A stretch of DNA of 64,000 nt from a bacterium (lineage in GTDB: Bacteria; UBA10199; 2-02-FULL-44-16; JAAZCA01). Below the pieces are notes generated by a model. It was not told the DNA's origin, did no database searches, and was given only the letters and a program-made list of their open reading frames with translations. The position numbers and the translations under genes were made by a program. Where the stretch lies: positions 167,089 to 231,088 of the forward strand of contig JAJZQH010000004.1 in assembly GCA_021810905.1 (NCBI GenBank), read 5' to 3'. Positions 46,175 to 53,344 of the stretch are shown piece after piece; the first letter of the stretch is position 1, and each line of letters starts with the position of its first letter.

Positions 46175-46417
46175 ATGGCACAGAAAATGAGCTGGGAGGA
46201 GATGAAGAGGGTGTACCCGGATGAATGGCTCATGATTGTCGATTATGAAACTGATAAATCAGGCCATCTGCTTTCGGGGGTCGTCGAGAGACATTCAAGG
46301 GATAAGGGCGATGTTTATCGTTTGCCGGCCGTCGATAAGGATTGCGCTTTCAGATATACGGGAGAGTGTCAATTTCCAGGGGGATGGAGAGCCCATGCCG
46401 AATGTCACCACGTTTGA
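46175..46417 (+). CDS. Small protein paired with retropepsin-like protease
   Basis: 80 residues: MSWEEMKRVYPDEWLMIVDY start and a C-terminal FRYTG motif. I recall similar small proteins preceding clan AA aspartic proteases in other genomes, but cannot verify. Strong RBS (AAGGAGG). It overlaps the next gene by 23 bp. Confidence 0.6.
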   Translation: MAQKMSWEEMKRVYPDEWLMIVDYETDKSGHLLSGVVERHSRDKGDVYRLPAVDKDCAFRYTGECQFPGGWRAHAECHHV

Positions 46418-46796
46418 TTCTCAACAGAGATACATCCTTCTTCAAATCTCCGTCGCCGATAAGAACGAAAAATTGCGCGATTGCATCGCCCTCCTTGATA
46501 CGGGAGCACCTGCTTCAGAATTTTCTGACGAAGTGCTCCAGTACCTTGGTTTTCTTGAAAGGACAAAGCAGGATGTCTCGCTGAAGCCGGGGTTGCAGAC
46601 TCAGAAGTACGGGAAGATTGTTCTTCCCTCGCTGAACGTATGCGCTCAGGCCATAAAGAATCTTGAGGTTTACGTCTCTCACTTCGATAAATCCTGGGGC
46701 ATTGACGCGCTCATAGGTCTTGATTTCTTCAAAAGATTTCGTGTGACCATTGATTACATAAAGGGGCATGTCATCACGGAGCCGTTTGCTGAGTAA
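46395..46796 (+). CDS. Retropepsin-like aspartic protease (clan AA)
   Basis: 133 residues: IALLDTGAPASEFSDEVLQY holds the catalytic D-T-G, and IDALIGLDFFKRFRVTIDY is the second conserved block (hydrophobic-x-G-x-D/N). Single-domain proteins of this type dimerise to form the active site. A processing role within the secretion locus is possible, but it may be a passenger in a three-gene insert. Confidence 0.75.
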   Translation: MPNVTTFDSQQRYILLQISVADKNEKLRDCIALLDTGAPASEFSDEVLQYLGFLERTKQDVSLKPGLQTQKYGKIVLPSLNVCAQAIKNLEVYVSHFDKSWGIDALIGLDFFKRFRVTIDYIKGHVITEPFAE

Positions 46797-46883
46797 GATC
46801 ATTGAATTGTTGCAGGGAATTGTTGCAGGAGATATTTTCGTAGCGCCAGCGACGCTGTGAATAACAAGTTGGCTGAACAGTTG

Positions 46884-46996
46884 CCAGCAACGTAAACAAC
46901 GCCAGCAAGGCCAGCAACGCGTGATATGACAAACGGATTTTAACAGAGTATTCACAACGTTGCTTGCCTTGCTTGCGTTTCTCGCGTTGCTTGCAG
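46884..46996. repeat. Family-5 hairpin element before sctO
   Basis: Left arm AACGCCAGCAAGGCCAGCAA, right arm GTTGCTTGCCTTGCTTGCGT, ending 9 bp before the sctO ATG. Confidence 0.9.
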
Positions 46997-47005
46997 GTAG
47001 TCACT

Positions 47006-47521
47006 ATGCCAAAGCCCAGATATAGACTCCAGGCCCTTTTGATCATCAAGACCCGCGCGAAGAAGCGCGCCGAGGAGGCGCTGGCGCGCGCGCTGATCGC
47101 GCTGAAACGCGCGAAGGATCGGTTGGAGGCGCTCAAGAAGGAGAAGGAAGAGATCCAGGAAAAGTGGAAAAAAGCGCGCGCCGAGATGAAGGGCAAGATG
47201 CAGGGCGGAGCGCTGGTGAAGGAGGGAAACGTCCACGTCAATTTTCTCCGGAAGCTCAAGGAAGACGAGGAAGCGAAACAGGTGGAGATCGAGGAACAGG
47301 AACAAGTGGTTGAGGAATGCGTGGAAAACGTGGCGCGCACCCGCAGGGCTTACATAGACGCCGCGCGGGAGCTTCAGGTCATGGAAAAACACAAGGAACT
47401 CTGGGAGAAGAAGATAAGAGACGAACTGACGCGCAAGGAAGAACACGAGATGGACGAACTGGGAAGCACGATCCATCAGCTGCGCCGCTGGCGCGGAGAG
47501 AAATCGGTGTTTGAAACGTGA
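47006..47521 (+). CDS. sctO: T3SS stalk protein SctO (FliJ-like)
   Basis: 171 residues, almost entirely a charged coiled coil (RYRLQALLIIKTRAKKRAEE start, then two long helices), the size and layout of FliJ/YscO, which forms the central stalk of the ATPase. Position between sctN and the FliK-like gene matches fliJ. ATG at 47006. Confidence 0.8.
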   Translation: MPKPRYRLQALLIIKTRAKKRAEEALARALIALKRAKDRLEALKKEKEEIQEKWKKARAEMKGKMQGGALVKEGNVHVNFLRKLKEDEEAKQVEIEEQEQVVEECVENVARTRRAYIDAARELQVMEKHKELWEKKIRDELTRKEEHEMDELGSTIHQLRRWRGEKSVFET

Positions 47522-47526
47522 GGCGT

Positions 47527-47695
47527 GATCAGTGATCACTGATCGGTGACCAGCGTGAAGTTCAGGATCTACCCCACCCTGACCCTCCCCTTGCAAAGGG
47601 GAGGGAACATTCCCTTCCTTTGTAAGGAGGGGATAGGGGAGGTAGATCTTGAGTGCAACCGCTAGTCACGAGTCACGAGTCACAAGTCACGGATT
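47527..47695. repeat. Family-2 hairpin split by a nested palindromic element
   Basis: The left arm GTGATCAGTGATCACTGATC (47527) and right arm AGTCACGAGTCACAAGTCAC (ends about 47691) are separated by an 86-bp inverted-repeat element (47565-47650) with ends GATCTACC / GGTAGATC and inner CCCTCCCCTTGCAAAGGGGA. Confidence 0.85.
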
Positions 47696-47697
47696 TT

Positions 47698-48474
47698 ATG
47701 GTCGACGAAATTACCAAGGTTGATATCGCTCGACAGGATCGCATCCGTCAGGAGCAGGCCGAAAAGCCGAAGGCAAAGCCAAAGGAGGACTTCGGCGATG
47801 TGCTGAAGAAGAGCCAGATAGCTGGGCCTCTCTCAACTCAGCCTCAAGCCAAGACCATCACCGAGCAGGCAATTCACGAAGCTGCGAAGCACGAAGAGCG
47901 CGAATCCCATGAGCGCAAGAAGGACGAGGGAGAGCAGGAGAAGAAGGGAGATACAAGGCAGCGCGGCGAAGAGGGCAGCTCAAAGATTGCCGATCATAAA
48001 GTCGTGGGCAAGGCGGCTCTCGGACAAGGCGACAAGGGCGGCGGCGGTGGCGACAAGGGCGGCGGTTTTGAGAGCGCACTCGGCAGGCGTTCGCTCTCGA
48101 AACAACTCACAAAGGCAGGCGCTCGATCGATCCCGGTGGATCTTCAGAGCAAATTCGCAGCGCGCCTGGCCCAGGCGGCCAGGGGCACAGATGCGTCCCG
48201 GCAGGCGGCGCTCACGCAACAGGTGCTCAATAAACTCGTTCAGTACGTGCGCATGGGTATCAACCGCGCCGGAGAGAAGGAGATACAGGTCGATCTGCAT
48301 GAGAAGATCTTTCGCGGACTGAAGCTGCGCGTGACCACGAAGGGTGGAAAGGTGGGCGTGCACTTCAGGACAGCCGACGCCAGGGGGCGCGAGGTCTTCG
48401 AGCAGCAGAGCGACGCAATCAAGAGCGCGCTTGCCGCAAAGGGCATTGAGGTTGCCGAACTCACCGTTAGTTGA
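47698..48474 (+). CDS. sctP: T3SS needle-length/substrate-switch protein SctP (FliK-like)
   Basis: 258 residues. The first about 110 are low-complexity, Lys/Glu/Gln-rich and disordered. The C-terminal domain IQVDLHEKIFRGLKLRVTTK followed by GGKVGVHFRT and ALAAKGIEVAELTVS follows the FliK C-terminal (T3S4) pattern (L-x-P-x-x-L-G...V...F...L...G...V-x-V). It would control length and substrate switching. ATG at 47698 after the repeat. Confidence 0.78.
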   Translation: MVDEITKVDIARQDRIRQEQAEKPKAKPKEDFGDVLKKSQIAGPLSTQPQAKTITEQAIHEAAKHEERESHERKKDEGEQEKKGDTRQRGEEGSSKIADHKVVGKAALGQGDKGGGGGDKGGGFESALGRRSLSKQLTKAGARSIPVDLQSKFAARLAQAARGTDASRQAALTQQVLNKLVQYVRMGINRAGEKEIQVDLHEKIFRGLKLRVTTKGGKVGVHFRTADARGREVFEQQSDAIKSALAAKGIEVAELTVS

Positions 48475-48483
48475 TATAACTGA

Positions 48484-48571
48484 CGTGGTTCGTGGATCGT
48501 GATTCGTGTATCGTAAAAGCCTGACGGGGTTACGATTCACGATTCACGATTCACGATTCACGATTCACGAT
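48484..48571. repeat. Family-3 hairpin element before the FliM-like gene
   Basis: The left arm GGTTCGTGGATCGTGATTCG is followed by a right arm with five TTCACGA-type heptamers ending 4 bp before the ATG at 48576. Confidence 0.92.
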
Positions 48572-48575
48572 AACC

Positions 48576-49502
48576 ATGCCGATCACGCCCTATAAATTGA
48601 AGCTCAAGAAAGCGTCCAGGGCCGAGCAACAGCTGCTGGATGCGCTCTTTGCCTATCTGCCGAACACGGACTTGCGCGATAGCTTTGCGGCCGGCCTGCG
48701 CGACGCCATAGCGCGCCACGTGGGCGACGGGTTTTCGTTCAGGCTTGAGGCGGTAGAACAGAGGGCCTATTCCTCTTTCCTGGAGAGGATGCCAGCTCAC
48801 CCGATCATCGCATTGATCGGTCTGATGCCCTACGAATCCAAGATAATCTGCGAGATCGATTCCACCCTGGCGATGATGGCCGTAGAGCGCATGCTTGGCG
48901 GCTATGTCGAATCGGTTCCGGAGCCCAGGACGCTTTCGGAGACCGAAGAGGGCGTGCTCGAATACCTCATCCTTCAAGCGCTCGCGCATGTTCACGCGGA
49001 GTCCGGCAAGGATGAACGGGTCCACTTCCGTCTGGATCGTTTGAGCGCGGAAGCAGAAGACGTGCGTGCCCTTGCAGATCCATATTCCAGCGCTGCGTCG
49101 CTCGCCTTCCGCGTCATACTGGGCAGGCACGCAGGCTTCGTGCGGCTTATCTTCCCCGAACCTTTCGTCAATGAAGCTCTGCTAAATACGGAGCAGCCGG
49201 AGACACAAAGGCCCGCGGAGAGGGAGCGCATGATCCGCGAGCTTTCGAGGTTCGGCTACATACGCGTGCCGATATGGGCGGAGGCCGGCCGAACCACACT
49301 CGCGCCCGCTGACCTCAAGCAGATAGAAGAGGGCGACATCATACTCTTCGAGCAGGGCGATATGGCGCTCGCAGGAGATTCGGGAGGCGGAAAGGTCATA
49401 CTGCGACTGGGCGACGGCTCTCATGGCGGCTTTGACGGAACTCTTTCGCTCGATGCAAAGCGGGCGCGCGTGACGGTTGAAGGAATCAACAAGGGAGCTT
49501 GA
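48576..49502 (+). CDS. sctQ: C-ring protein SctQ, FliM-like
   Basis: 308 residues. Residues about 55-140 follow the FliM middle domain (RLEAVEQRAYSSFLERMPAH, GLMPYESKIICEIDSTLAMM, VERMLGG, LSETEEGVLEYLILQAL). The C-terminus (about 240-300, LAPADLKQIEEGDIILFEQG) is a SpoA domain. The N-terminal CheY-binding peptide of FliM is absent. This is closer to FliM than usual SctQ. Part of the cytoplasmic sorting platform or C-ring. Confidence 0.82.
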   Translation: MPITPYKLKLKKASRAEQQLLDALFAYLPNTDLRDSFAAGLRDAIARHVGDGFSFRLEAVEQRAYSSFLERMPAHPIIALIGLMPYESKIICEIDSTLAMMAVERMLGGYVESVPEPRTLSETEEGVLEYLILQALAHVHAESGKDERVHFRLDRLSAEAEDVRALADPYSSAASLAFRVILGRHAGFVRLIFPEPFVNEALLNTEQPETQRPAERERMIRELSRFGYIRVPIWAEAGRTTLAPADLKQIEEGDIILFEQGDMALAGDSGGGKVILRLGDGSHGGFDGTLSLDAKRARVTVEGINKGA

Positions 49503-49503
49503 T

Positions 49504-49974
49504 ATGGAAAAAAAAGAGGGAGAGATGCACGAGGATACGCAGATCGACGACCTCGAGGCTTTCGAAGAGTGGGGAGAGAGCGAAAAAGAGGCAACGGGTG
49601 CTGCTCCATCCGGCGAAATGAGTTTTTCTCCCTATGAAGAACGCCTGCCCGAAGAGCGGCCTGTATCGGAAGAGGGCAAGGGTGCTGGAGCGGAGAGTAC
49701 GCCAGCTTCTCCGGCAGCGCCGGTAGCATATGAGATGGCGGATTCGCTCATCAATCTCGCGCCGGATGTCCCGGTGAACCTGGTTGCCGTGATAGGGAAG
49801 ACGACTACAACGGTCGGCGAGCTCATGAAGTTCAGGATGGGACACGTCGTGGAGCTGGGCAGGCCGCCGGGGGAGAGCGTGGACGTTGTTGCGAACGGCA
49901 GGCTCATCGCGCGCGGAGAACTGGTGGACATCGACGGACAACTGGGAGTGAGAATTTTGAAGATGGTAAAATGA
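49504..49974 (+). CDS. SpoA-domain protein, FliN/SctQ-C-like
   Basis: 156 residues. An acidic N-terminal 75 residues, then a SpoA/FliN domain (NLAPDVPVNLVAVIGKTTTT, GHVVELGRPPGESVDVVANG, GRLIARGELVDIDGQLGVRI). In flagella FliN and in some injectisomes the SctQ C-terminal product is a separate chain; both fit. RBS AAGGGAG; 2 bp after the FliM-like gene. Confidence 0.88.
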   Translation: MEKKEGEMHEDTQIDDLEAFEEWGESEKEATGAAPSGEMSFSPYEERLPEERPVSEEGKGAGAESTPASPAAPVAYEMADSLINLAPDVPVNLVAVIGKTTTTVGELMKFRMGHVVELGRPPGESVDVVANGRLIARGELVDIDGQLGVRILKMVK

Positions 49975-49976
49975 AC

Positions 49977-50075
49977 TCGGAACCGGAAACCAGGGATCAG
50001 GAACCGGGAAAAACTTTCGCAATGCTTGATACCCCAGGTCCCTGGTTCCTGGTCCCAGGTCCGGATTCTGGTCCC
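49977..50075. repeat. Family-1 hairpin element between FliN-like and FliO-like genes
   Basis: Left arm CGGAACCGGAAACCAGGGAT, loop AAAACTTTCGCAATGCTTGA, right arm CCCCAGGTCCCTGGTTCCTG. The loop is homologous to the one inside the wzz-like gene at 28698. Confidence 0.9.
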
Positions 50076-50083
50076 GATTATAT

Positions 50084-50446
50084 ATGATTGCTCTCATCTC
50101 ATTACTTGCTCAAGTACCGACAGTGCCGGCCACTCCGTCGAGCGCCGTTGATTTTACCTGGCTCTTTTTGAAGATGCTCCTGATACTCGGGATCGTATGT
50201 ATATTTGCGGTCCTGCTCCTGAAGTATGCGGTGCCTCGCGTTTCTTTTCTTCAGCGTCTCAATCAGGGGAAGTTTTTTACCGTGCGCGCCAGGCAGGCAA
50301 TAGAGCCGCGCAAGATGCTCTATGTCATCGAGCTCGGCAAAAGATATCTCGTGCTCGGGGTGTCGGATCATGCTATAAATCTGATCGCAGAACTCGGCAG
50401 AGATGAGTTTGAAGAGATGAATAAACCAGTGATCAGTGACCGGTGA
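50084..50446 (+). CDS. FliO-like export-gate assembly protein
   Basis: 120 residues: one membrane helix (FLKMLLILGIVCIFAVLLLK), then the FliO-type cytosolic domain RARQAIEPRKMLYVIELGKR and YLVLGVSDHAINLIAEL, which matches the FliO pattern (L-G-x-x-R-x-L-x-L-V-x-V-G-x-x-x-x-L-L-G-V). FliO helps FliP assemble and is normally a flagellar-only gene. It sits just before sctR, as fliO precedes fliP. The last residues VISDR and stop are derived from a family-2 repeat. Confidence 0.78.
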   Translation: MIALISLLAQVPTVPATPSSAVDFTWLFLKMLLILGIVCIFAVLLLKYAVPRVSFLQRLNQGKFFTVRARQAIEPRKMLYVIELGKRYLVLGVSDHAINLIAELGRDEFEEMNKPVISDR

Positions 50447-50536
50447 TCAGCGTGAATGACTTGGGTACATCTTTTTTATGACACTTGCCATTTACCGCTG
50501 GTCACTGATCACCGGTTACTGGTCACCGGTCACAGC
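50427..50536. repeat. Family-2 hairpin element before sctR
   Basis: The arms are GTGATCA/GTGACCG heptamers. The 53-nt loop at 50448-50500 is an exact reverse complement of 51791-51843. It overlaps the FliO-like stop and ends 4 bp before the sctR ATG. Confidence 0.95.
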
Positions 50537-50540
50537 TCTT

Positions 50541-51308
50541 ATGCGAAAACATTTCCGCAAAATCACTTTGATCGGCCTCTCGGTTACGGCTGGCCTTTTG
50601 TTTTCAAGCCCGGCCTGGGCGCAGGCAGGGGCTGTGGGCGTTTCGAAGCCGCTGGTGCTTTTGGCTATCCTCGCGGTGTTGGCCATGGTGCCGTTCATCG
50701 TGATGATGGTCACGTCGTTTGTGAAGATAGCGGTAGTCCTGGCGCTGATAAGAAACGCACTCGGCACGCAGCAGGTTCCGCCCAACATCATAATCACCGG
50801 GCTTGCTCTCATCCTAACGATCTACATCATGGTGCCCGTGGGCTATGACGTCTACCGCGCTGCCGGTCAGACCATAAATCAGGGCACGAACCAGCCGCTG
50901 CTCTCGCAGGCCTCTATACAGCTTTTGGCCAAGGCCGTGGACGAAGGCAAAGAGCCGGTTCGCGGCTTTTTGCTCAAGAACGTGCATGCGCAGGAGAGGT
51001 CCCTCTTCTATAATCTGGCGCTCAAGCTCAGGGTCAATGAACAGGATCGCGCCGAGATCACGGATCAGGATTTCATCAATATCATACCGGCATTTGTGGT
51101 GAGCGAGCTTACCGAGGCGTTCCAGATCGGCTTTATAATTTTTCTTCCGTTCCTCGTCATAGATCTTGTGATCGCCAACGTGCTCCTGGCGCTTGGTATG
51201 TTCCAGATATCGCCGGTCACCATCTCTCTGCCGTTCAAGCTGCTGCTCTTCGTGCTCGTCGATGGGTGGCATATCATAGCGAAGGGATTGATACTGGGGT
51301 ATGTGTAG
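50541..51308 (+). CDS. sctR: Export-gate protein SctR (FliP-like, with signal peptide)
   Basis: 255 residues. A cleavable-type signal (LSVTAGLLFSSPAWA), four membrane helices, the PFIVMMVTSFVKIAVVLALI and IRNALGTQQVPPN signatures of FliP/SctR, a periplasmic loop, then EAFQIGFIIFLPFLVIDLVI and the final LLLFVLVDGWHII. A signal peptide is a feature of FliP more than of SctR. The stop codon is inside the terminal repeat of the 51303 element. Confidence 0.95.
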   Translation: MRKHFRKITLIGLSVTAGLLFSSPAWAQAGAVGVSKPLVLLAILAVLAMVPFIVMMVTSFVKIAVVLALIRNALGTQQVPPNIIITGLALILTIYIMVPVGYDVYRAAGQTINQGTNQPLLSQASIQLLAKAVDEGKEPVRGFLLKNVHAQERSLFYNLALKLRVNEQDRAEITDQDFINIIPAFVVSELTEAFQIGFIIFLPFLVIDLVIANVLLALGMFQISPVTISLPFKLLLFVLVDGWHIIAKGLILGYV

Positions 51309-51465
51309 AACTCATTTCAAAACCCTATCGCTCGGTACGGATGGCCCTTCTGGACGCAACTTCGGAGGGGGAAACCCCCTCCCCGTGGCCGCTGGCCACG
51401 GTTCCCCTCCCCAGCGTCCAGAAAGACCATCCTCCCCTCGCCGGGTTTTGAAATGAGTTCTACAC
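51303..51465. mobile_element. 163-bp MITE-like palindromic element between sctR and sctS
   Basis: It has 23-bp perfect terminal inverted repeats (starting GTGTAGAACTCATTTCAAAA) and a second inner pair of 19 bp (GGATGGCCCTTCTGGACGC, two mismatches), with GGCCGCTGGCC near the centre. No transposase. It includes the sctR stop codon, so it may have supplied or preserved it. Confidence 0.8.
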
Positions 51466-51492
51466 ATTACGATCTCGAGTTAGGGGTTTAAT

Positions 51493-51759
51493 ATGCCAGA
51501 ATACTTTGTTGCGCTTGCAAAGCAGACTCTGTTCCTCTCGCTTATCCTCACGGGGCCGCCGGTGCTTACAGCCATGCTCGTGGGTCTTACCATCAGCGTG
51601 CTGCTGGCCACCACGCAGATCAGCGAACAGACCCTTACCTTCGTGCCAAAACTCGTAGGCGTCGTGGCGACGCTTGCGGTGGCTGGGCCGTGGATGCTCG
51701 CGCAGCTCATCGCTTTCACCGTATCTATCTATGATACGTTTCCCACGTATGTGCATTGA
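51493..51759 (+). CDS. sctS: Export-gate protein SctS (FliQ-like)
   Basis: 88 residues with two membrane helices: LFLSLILTGPPVLTAMLVGL and TQISEQTLTFVPKLVGVVAT, the exact FliQ/SctS layout (P-x-L, then Q-I-x-E-Q-T-L-x-F-x-P-K). It is part of the export gate. Confidence 0.95.
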   Translation: MPEYFVALAKQTLFLSLILTGPPVLTAMLVGLTISVLLATTQISEQTLTFVPKLVGVVATLAVAGPWMLAQLIAFTVSIYDTFPTYVH

Positions 51760-51761
51760 AT

Positions 51762-51879
51762 ACCGTGATCAGTGACCGGTGATCAGTGACCAGCGGTAAA
51801 TGGCAAGTGTCATAAAAAAGATGTACCCAAGTCATTCACGCTGGTCACTGGTCACTGGTTACAGGTCACCGATCACGGC
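51762..51879. repeat. Family-2 hairpin element before sctT, inverted copy of the 50427 element
   Basis: Same heptamer arms as the element at 50427; its loop is the exact reverse complement (53 of 53 nt). It ends 4 bp before the sctT ATG. Confidence 0.95.
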
Positions 51880-51883
51880 CTTT

Positions 51884-52819
51884 ATGGATGAAATCTTCAA
51901 AAAACTCGGCGTCAACGTAAACGTCTCGTTTTATCTCATATTCCTTTCTCTGGTCTGGGTGCGCGTGCTCGGCATGACGATGATCGTCCCGTTCCTCTTC
52001 GGCAAGCCGGTGCCGCGATACGTCGTGACCGGCGCGTCGATAGTGCTGGCTCTCTTCGTATATCCGCACATCGTGCCGGCGCAGCCGCCGCCGCTTAGTG
52101 AAGACTATATTGTGCTCGCCGTCCTCTACCTCAAGGAGGCCTTCTACGGCCTCACGATGGGAATGACAGCTGCTATACTCTTTCACGCCCTGTCGTCGGT
52201 CGGCCAGATGATCGACAACCAGCGCGGCGTATCAATCGCCCGCGCCCTGATACCTCAGCTCGGGGAACAGGTTTCGATCTCAGGCGTATTCTTATTCCAG
52301 CTTGGAGTCGTGATCTACTTGAGCATAGGCGGACACGATGCGTTTCTTTCATCTTTCTACCAGAGCTTTGTGACGCTTCCGGTGCTTGAGTTTCCCACCG
52401 TTGGGCCCGGCCTTTTTCCCATGTGCGACCTCTTCATGAAGCTTACCGGCGAGGTGCTCTATATCTCCATGCAGATGGCTATGCCGGTGATAATCGCGAT
52501 ATTCATATCCGACATAATTCTGGGCATCGCGAACCGCGTCTCGCCGCAGATCAACGTGTGGGAGTTGGGCTTCAACGTGAAGGGGTATCTCGGAGTGCTC
52601 ATGCTCTTCATGTCAATCACCGTAGTCGTGGATCAGATAGAGGCATACACCCTGAAGTCGAACAGGAACGTGGACCAGATGGTTGGATTCATGCAGGGCA
52701 AGGTGCCCCAGGGGGTTCCTACATCGCCAGAGGCGCCTGAGGAAGGCTTGCCCAAGCCGGAAGAGGTGCCGCAGGTAAAGACAATGTCCAATGACCAAAT
52801 TCCAATGACGAATGAATGA
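51884..52819 (+). CDS. sctT: Export-gate protein SctT (FliR-like)
   Basis: 311 residues: about seven membrane helices, with VRVLGMTMIVPFLFGKPVP near the N-terminus, GQMIDNQRGVSIARALIPQL, and ADIILGIANRVSPQINVWEL-like SDIILGIANRVSPQINVWEL late in the protein, all FliR/SctT hallmarks. The C-terminal about 45 residues are Pro/Glu-rich, and the last 13 (KTMSNDQIPMTNE) come from a family-7 repeat. No sctU (flhB) follows. Confidence 0.94.
   Translation: MDEIFKKLGVNVNVSFYLIFLSLVWVRVLGMTMIVPFLFGKPVPRYVVTGASIVLALFVYPHIVPAQPPPLSEDYIVLAVLYLKEAFYGLTMGMTAAILFHALSSVGQMIDNQRGVSIARALIPQLGEQVSISGVFLFQLGVVIYLSIGGHDAFLSSFYQSFVTLPVLEFPTVGPGLFPMCDLFMKLTGEVLYISMQMAMPVIIAIFISDIILGIANRVSPQINVWELGFNVKGYLGVLMLFMSITVVVDQIEAYTLKSNRNVDQMVGFMQGKVPQGVPTSPEAPEEGLPKPEEVPQVKTMSNDQIPMTNE
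52780..52816. repeat. Family-7 repeat forming the sctT C-terminus
   Basis: AATGTCCAATGACCAAATTC units match the CAAATG-type repeat at 39170. Confidence 0.7.
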
Positions 52820-52954
52820 CCGATTCAGGTGCCAGGCATGTTTTGCGGTGTCTTAAGTCTCCGATTTTTAAGCGACTTGTCCGGTTGTCTCCAGGAGTTT
52901 ATCCCCCTCAATAGATAACCATCAGTAATTCAACAGAAAAAGTTTGCCTGAATC

Positions 52955-52970
52955 TGGCTCGAATATTGCT
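52955..52970 (+). promoter_or_regulatory. Sigma-54-type promoter (TGGCTCGAATATTGCT)
   Basis: GG at -24 and GC at -12 with correct 10-bp interval; matches TGGCACG-N4-TTGCW except for one base. It lies 34 bp upstream of a tiny ORF. The 525 bp after sctT hold this promoter, the tiny ORF and the second promoter; nothing else is clear there. Confidence 0.65.
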
Positions 52971-53003
52971 TATACATACCTGGGGGATTGTCAGGAGGCG
53001 TGC

Positions 53004-53108
53004 ATGAGCAACTCGTTATTTTCGCTCGGGTCCATGTCAGCCGATATCATTGGCTACGTCCTCATCGTTCTTGGCTTTCTTCCGCTGATTCGGAAAAAGG
53101 CCGAATGA
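53004..53108 (+). CDS. 34-residue single-span membrane peptide
   Basis: MSNSLFSLGSMSADIIGYVL then IVLGFLPLIRKKAE. Excellent RBS (CAGGAGGCGTGC before ATG), a membrane helix at about 13-29, and a basic end typical of small membrane regulators or a V-type small subunit. It is placed behind a sigma-54 promoter. Not long enough for homology assignment. Confidence 0.6.
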   Translation: MSNSLFSLGSMSADIIGYVLIVLGFLPLIRKKAE

Positions 53109-53258
53109 CCCCCAGATGGGGTGAGGTAGCCCCGGTTCCAACGAGAGGGCGAGAGACAATAAAGAGAGCAGCGTGCCTGGCACCTTAGAAGTATTTGATT
53201 TATAATATGAATTCAAACTACAGAAACAAGACGGAGCAAATGGGATCACAAATGGGCT

Positions 53259-53274
53259 TGGCATCGCGATTGCA
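53259..53274 (+). promoter_or_regulatory. Sigma-54-type promoter (TGGCATCGCGATTGCA)
   Basis: TGGCA and TTGCA with GG-to-GC interval of 10 bp, close to consensus. A start at about 53286 gives a 58-nt leader to the ATG at 53345. Confidence 0.7.
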
Positions 53275-53344
53275 TATTAGAGGGACGACGGCGGCTGTTT
53301 CAGCTGCCGGCTAACGAGAGACGAAGAAGGGACGGGAGGAGAAT

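Noticed and set aside
37032..52819. Reading the whole locus as an ordinary flagellar operon
   Set aside because: SctJ is a 321-residue lipoprotein (not FliF), an SctI-type rod protein and SycD chaperones are present, and no flagellin, hook, rod or motor gene is seen.
53175..53195. Third sigma-54 site at TGGCACCTTAGAAGTA
   Set aside because: The -12 element reads GT, not GC, and it lies in a palindrome repeat.
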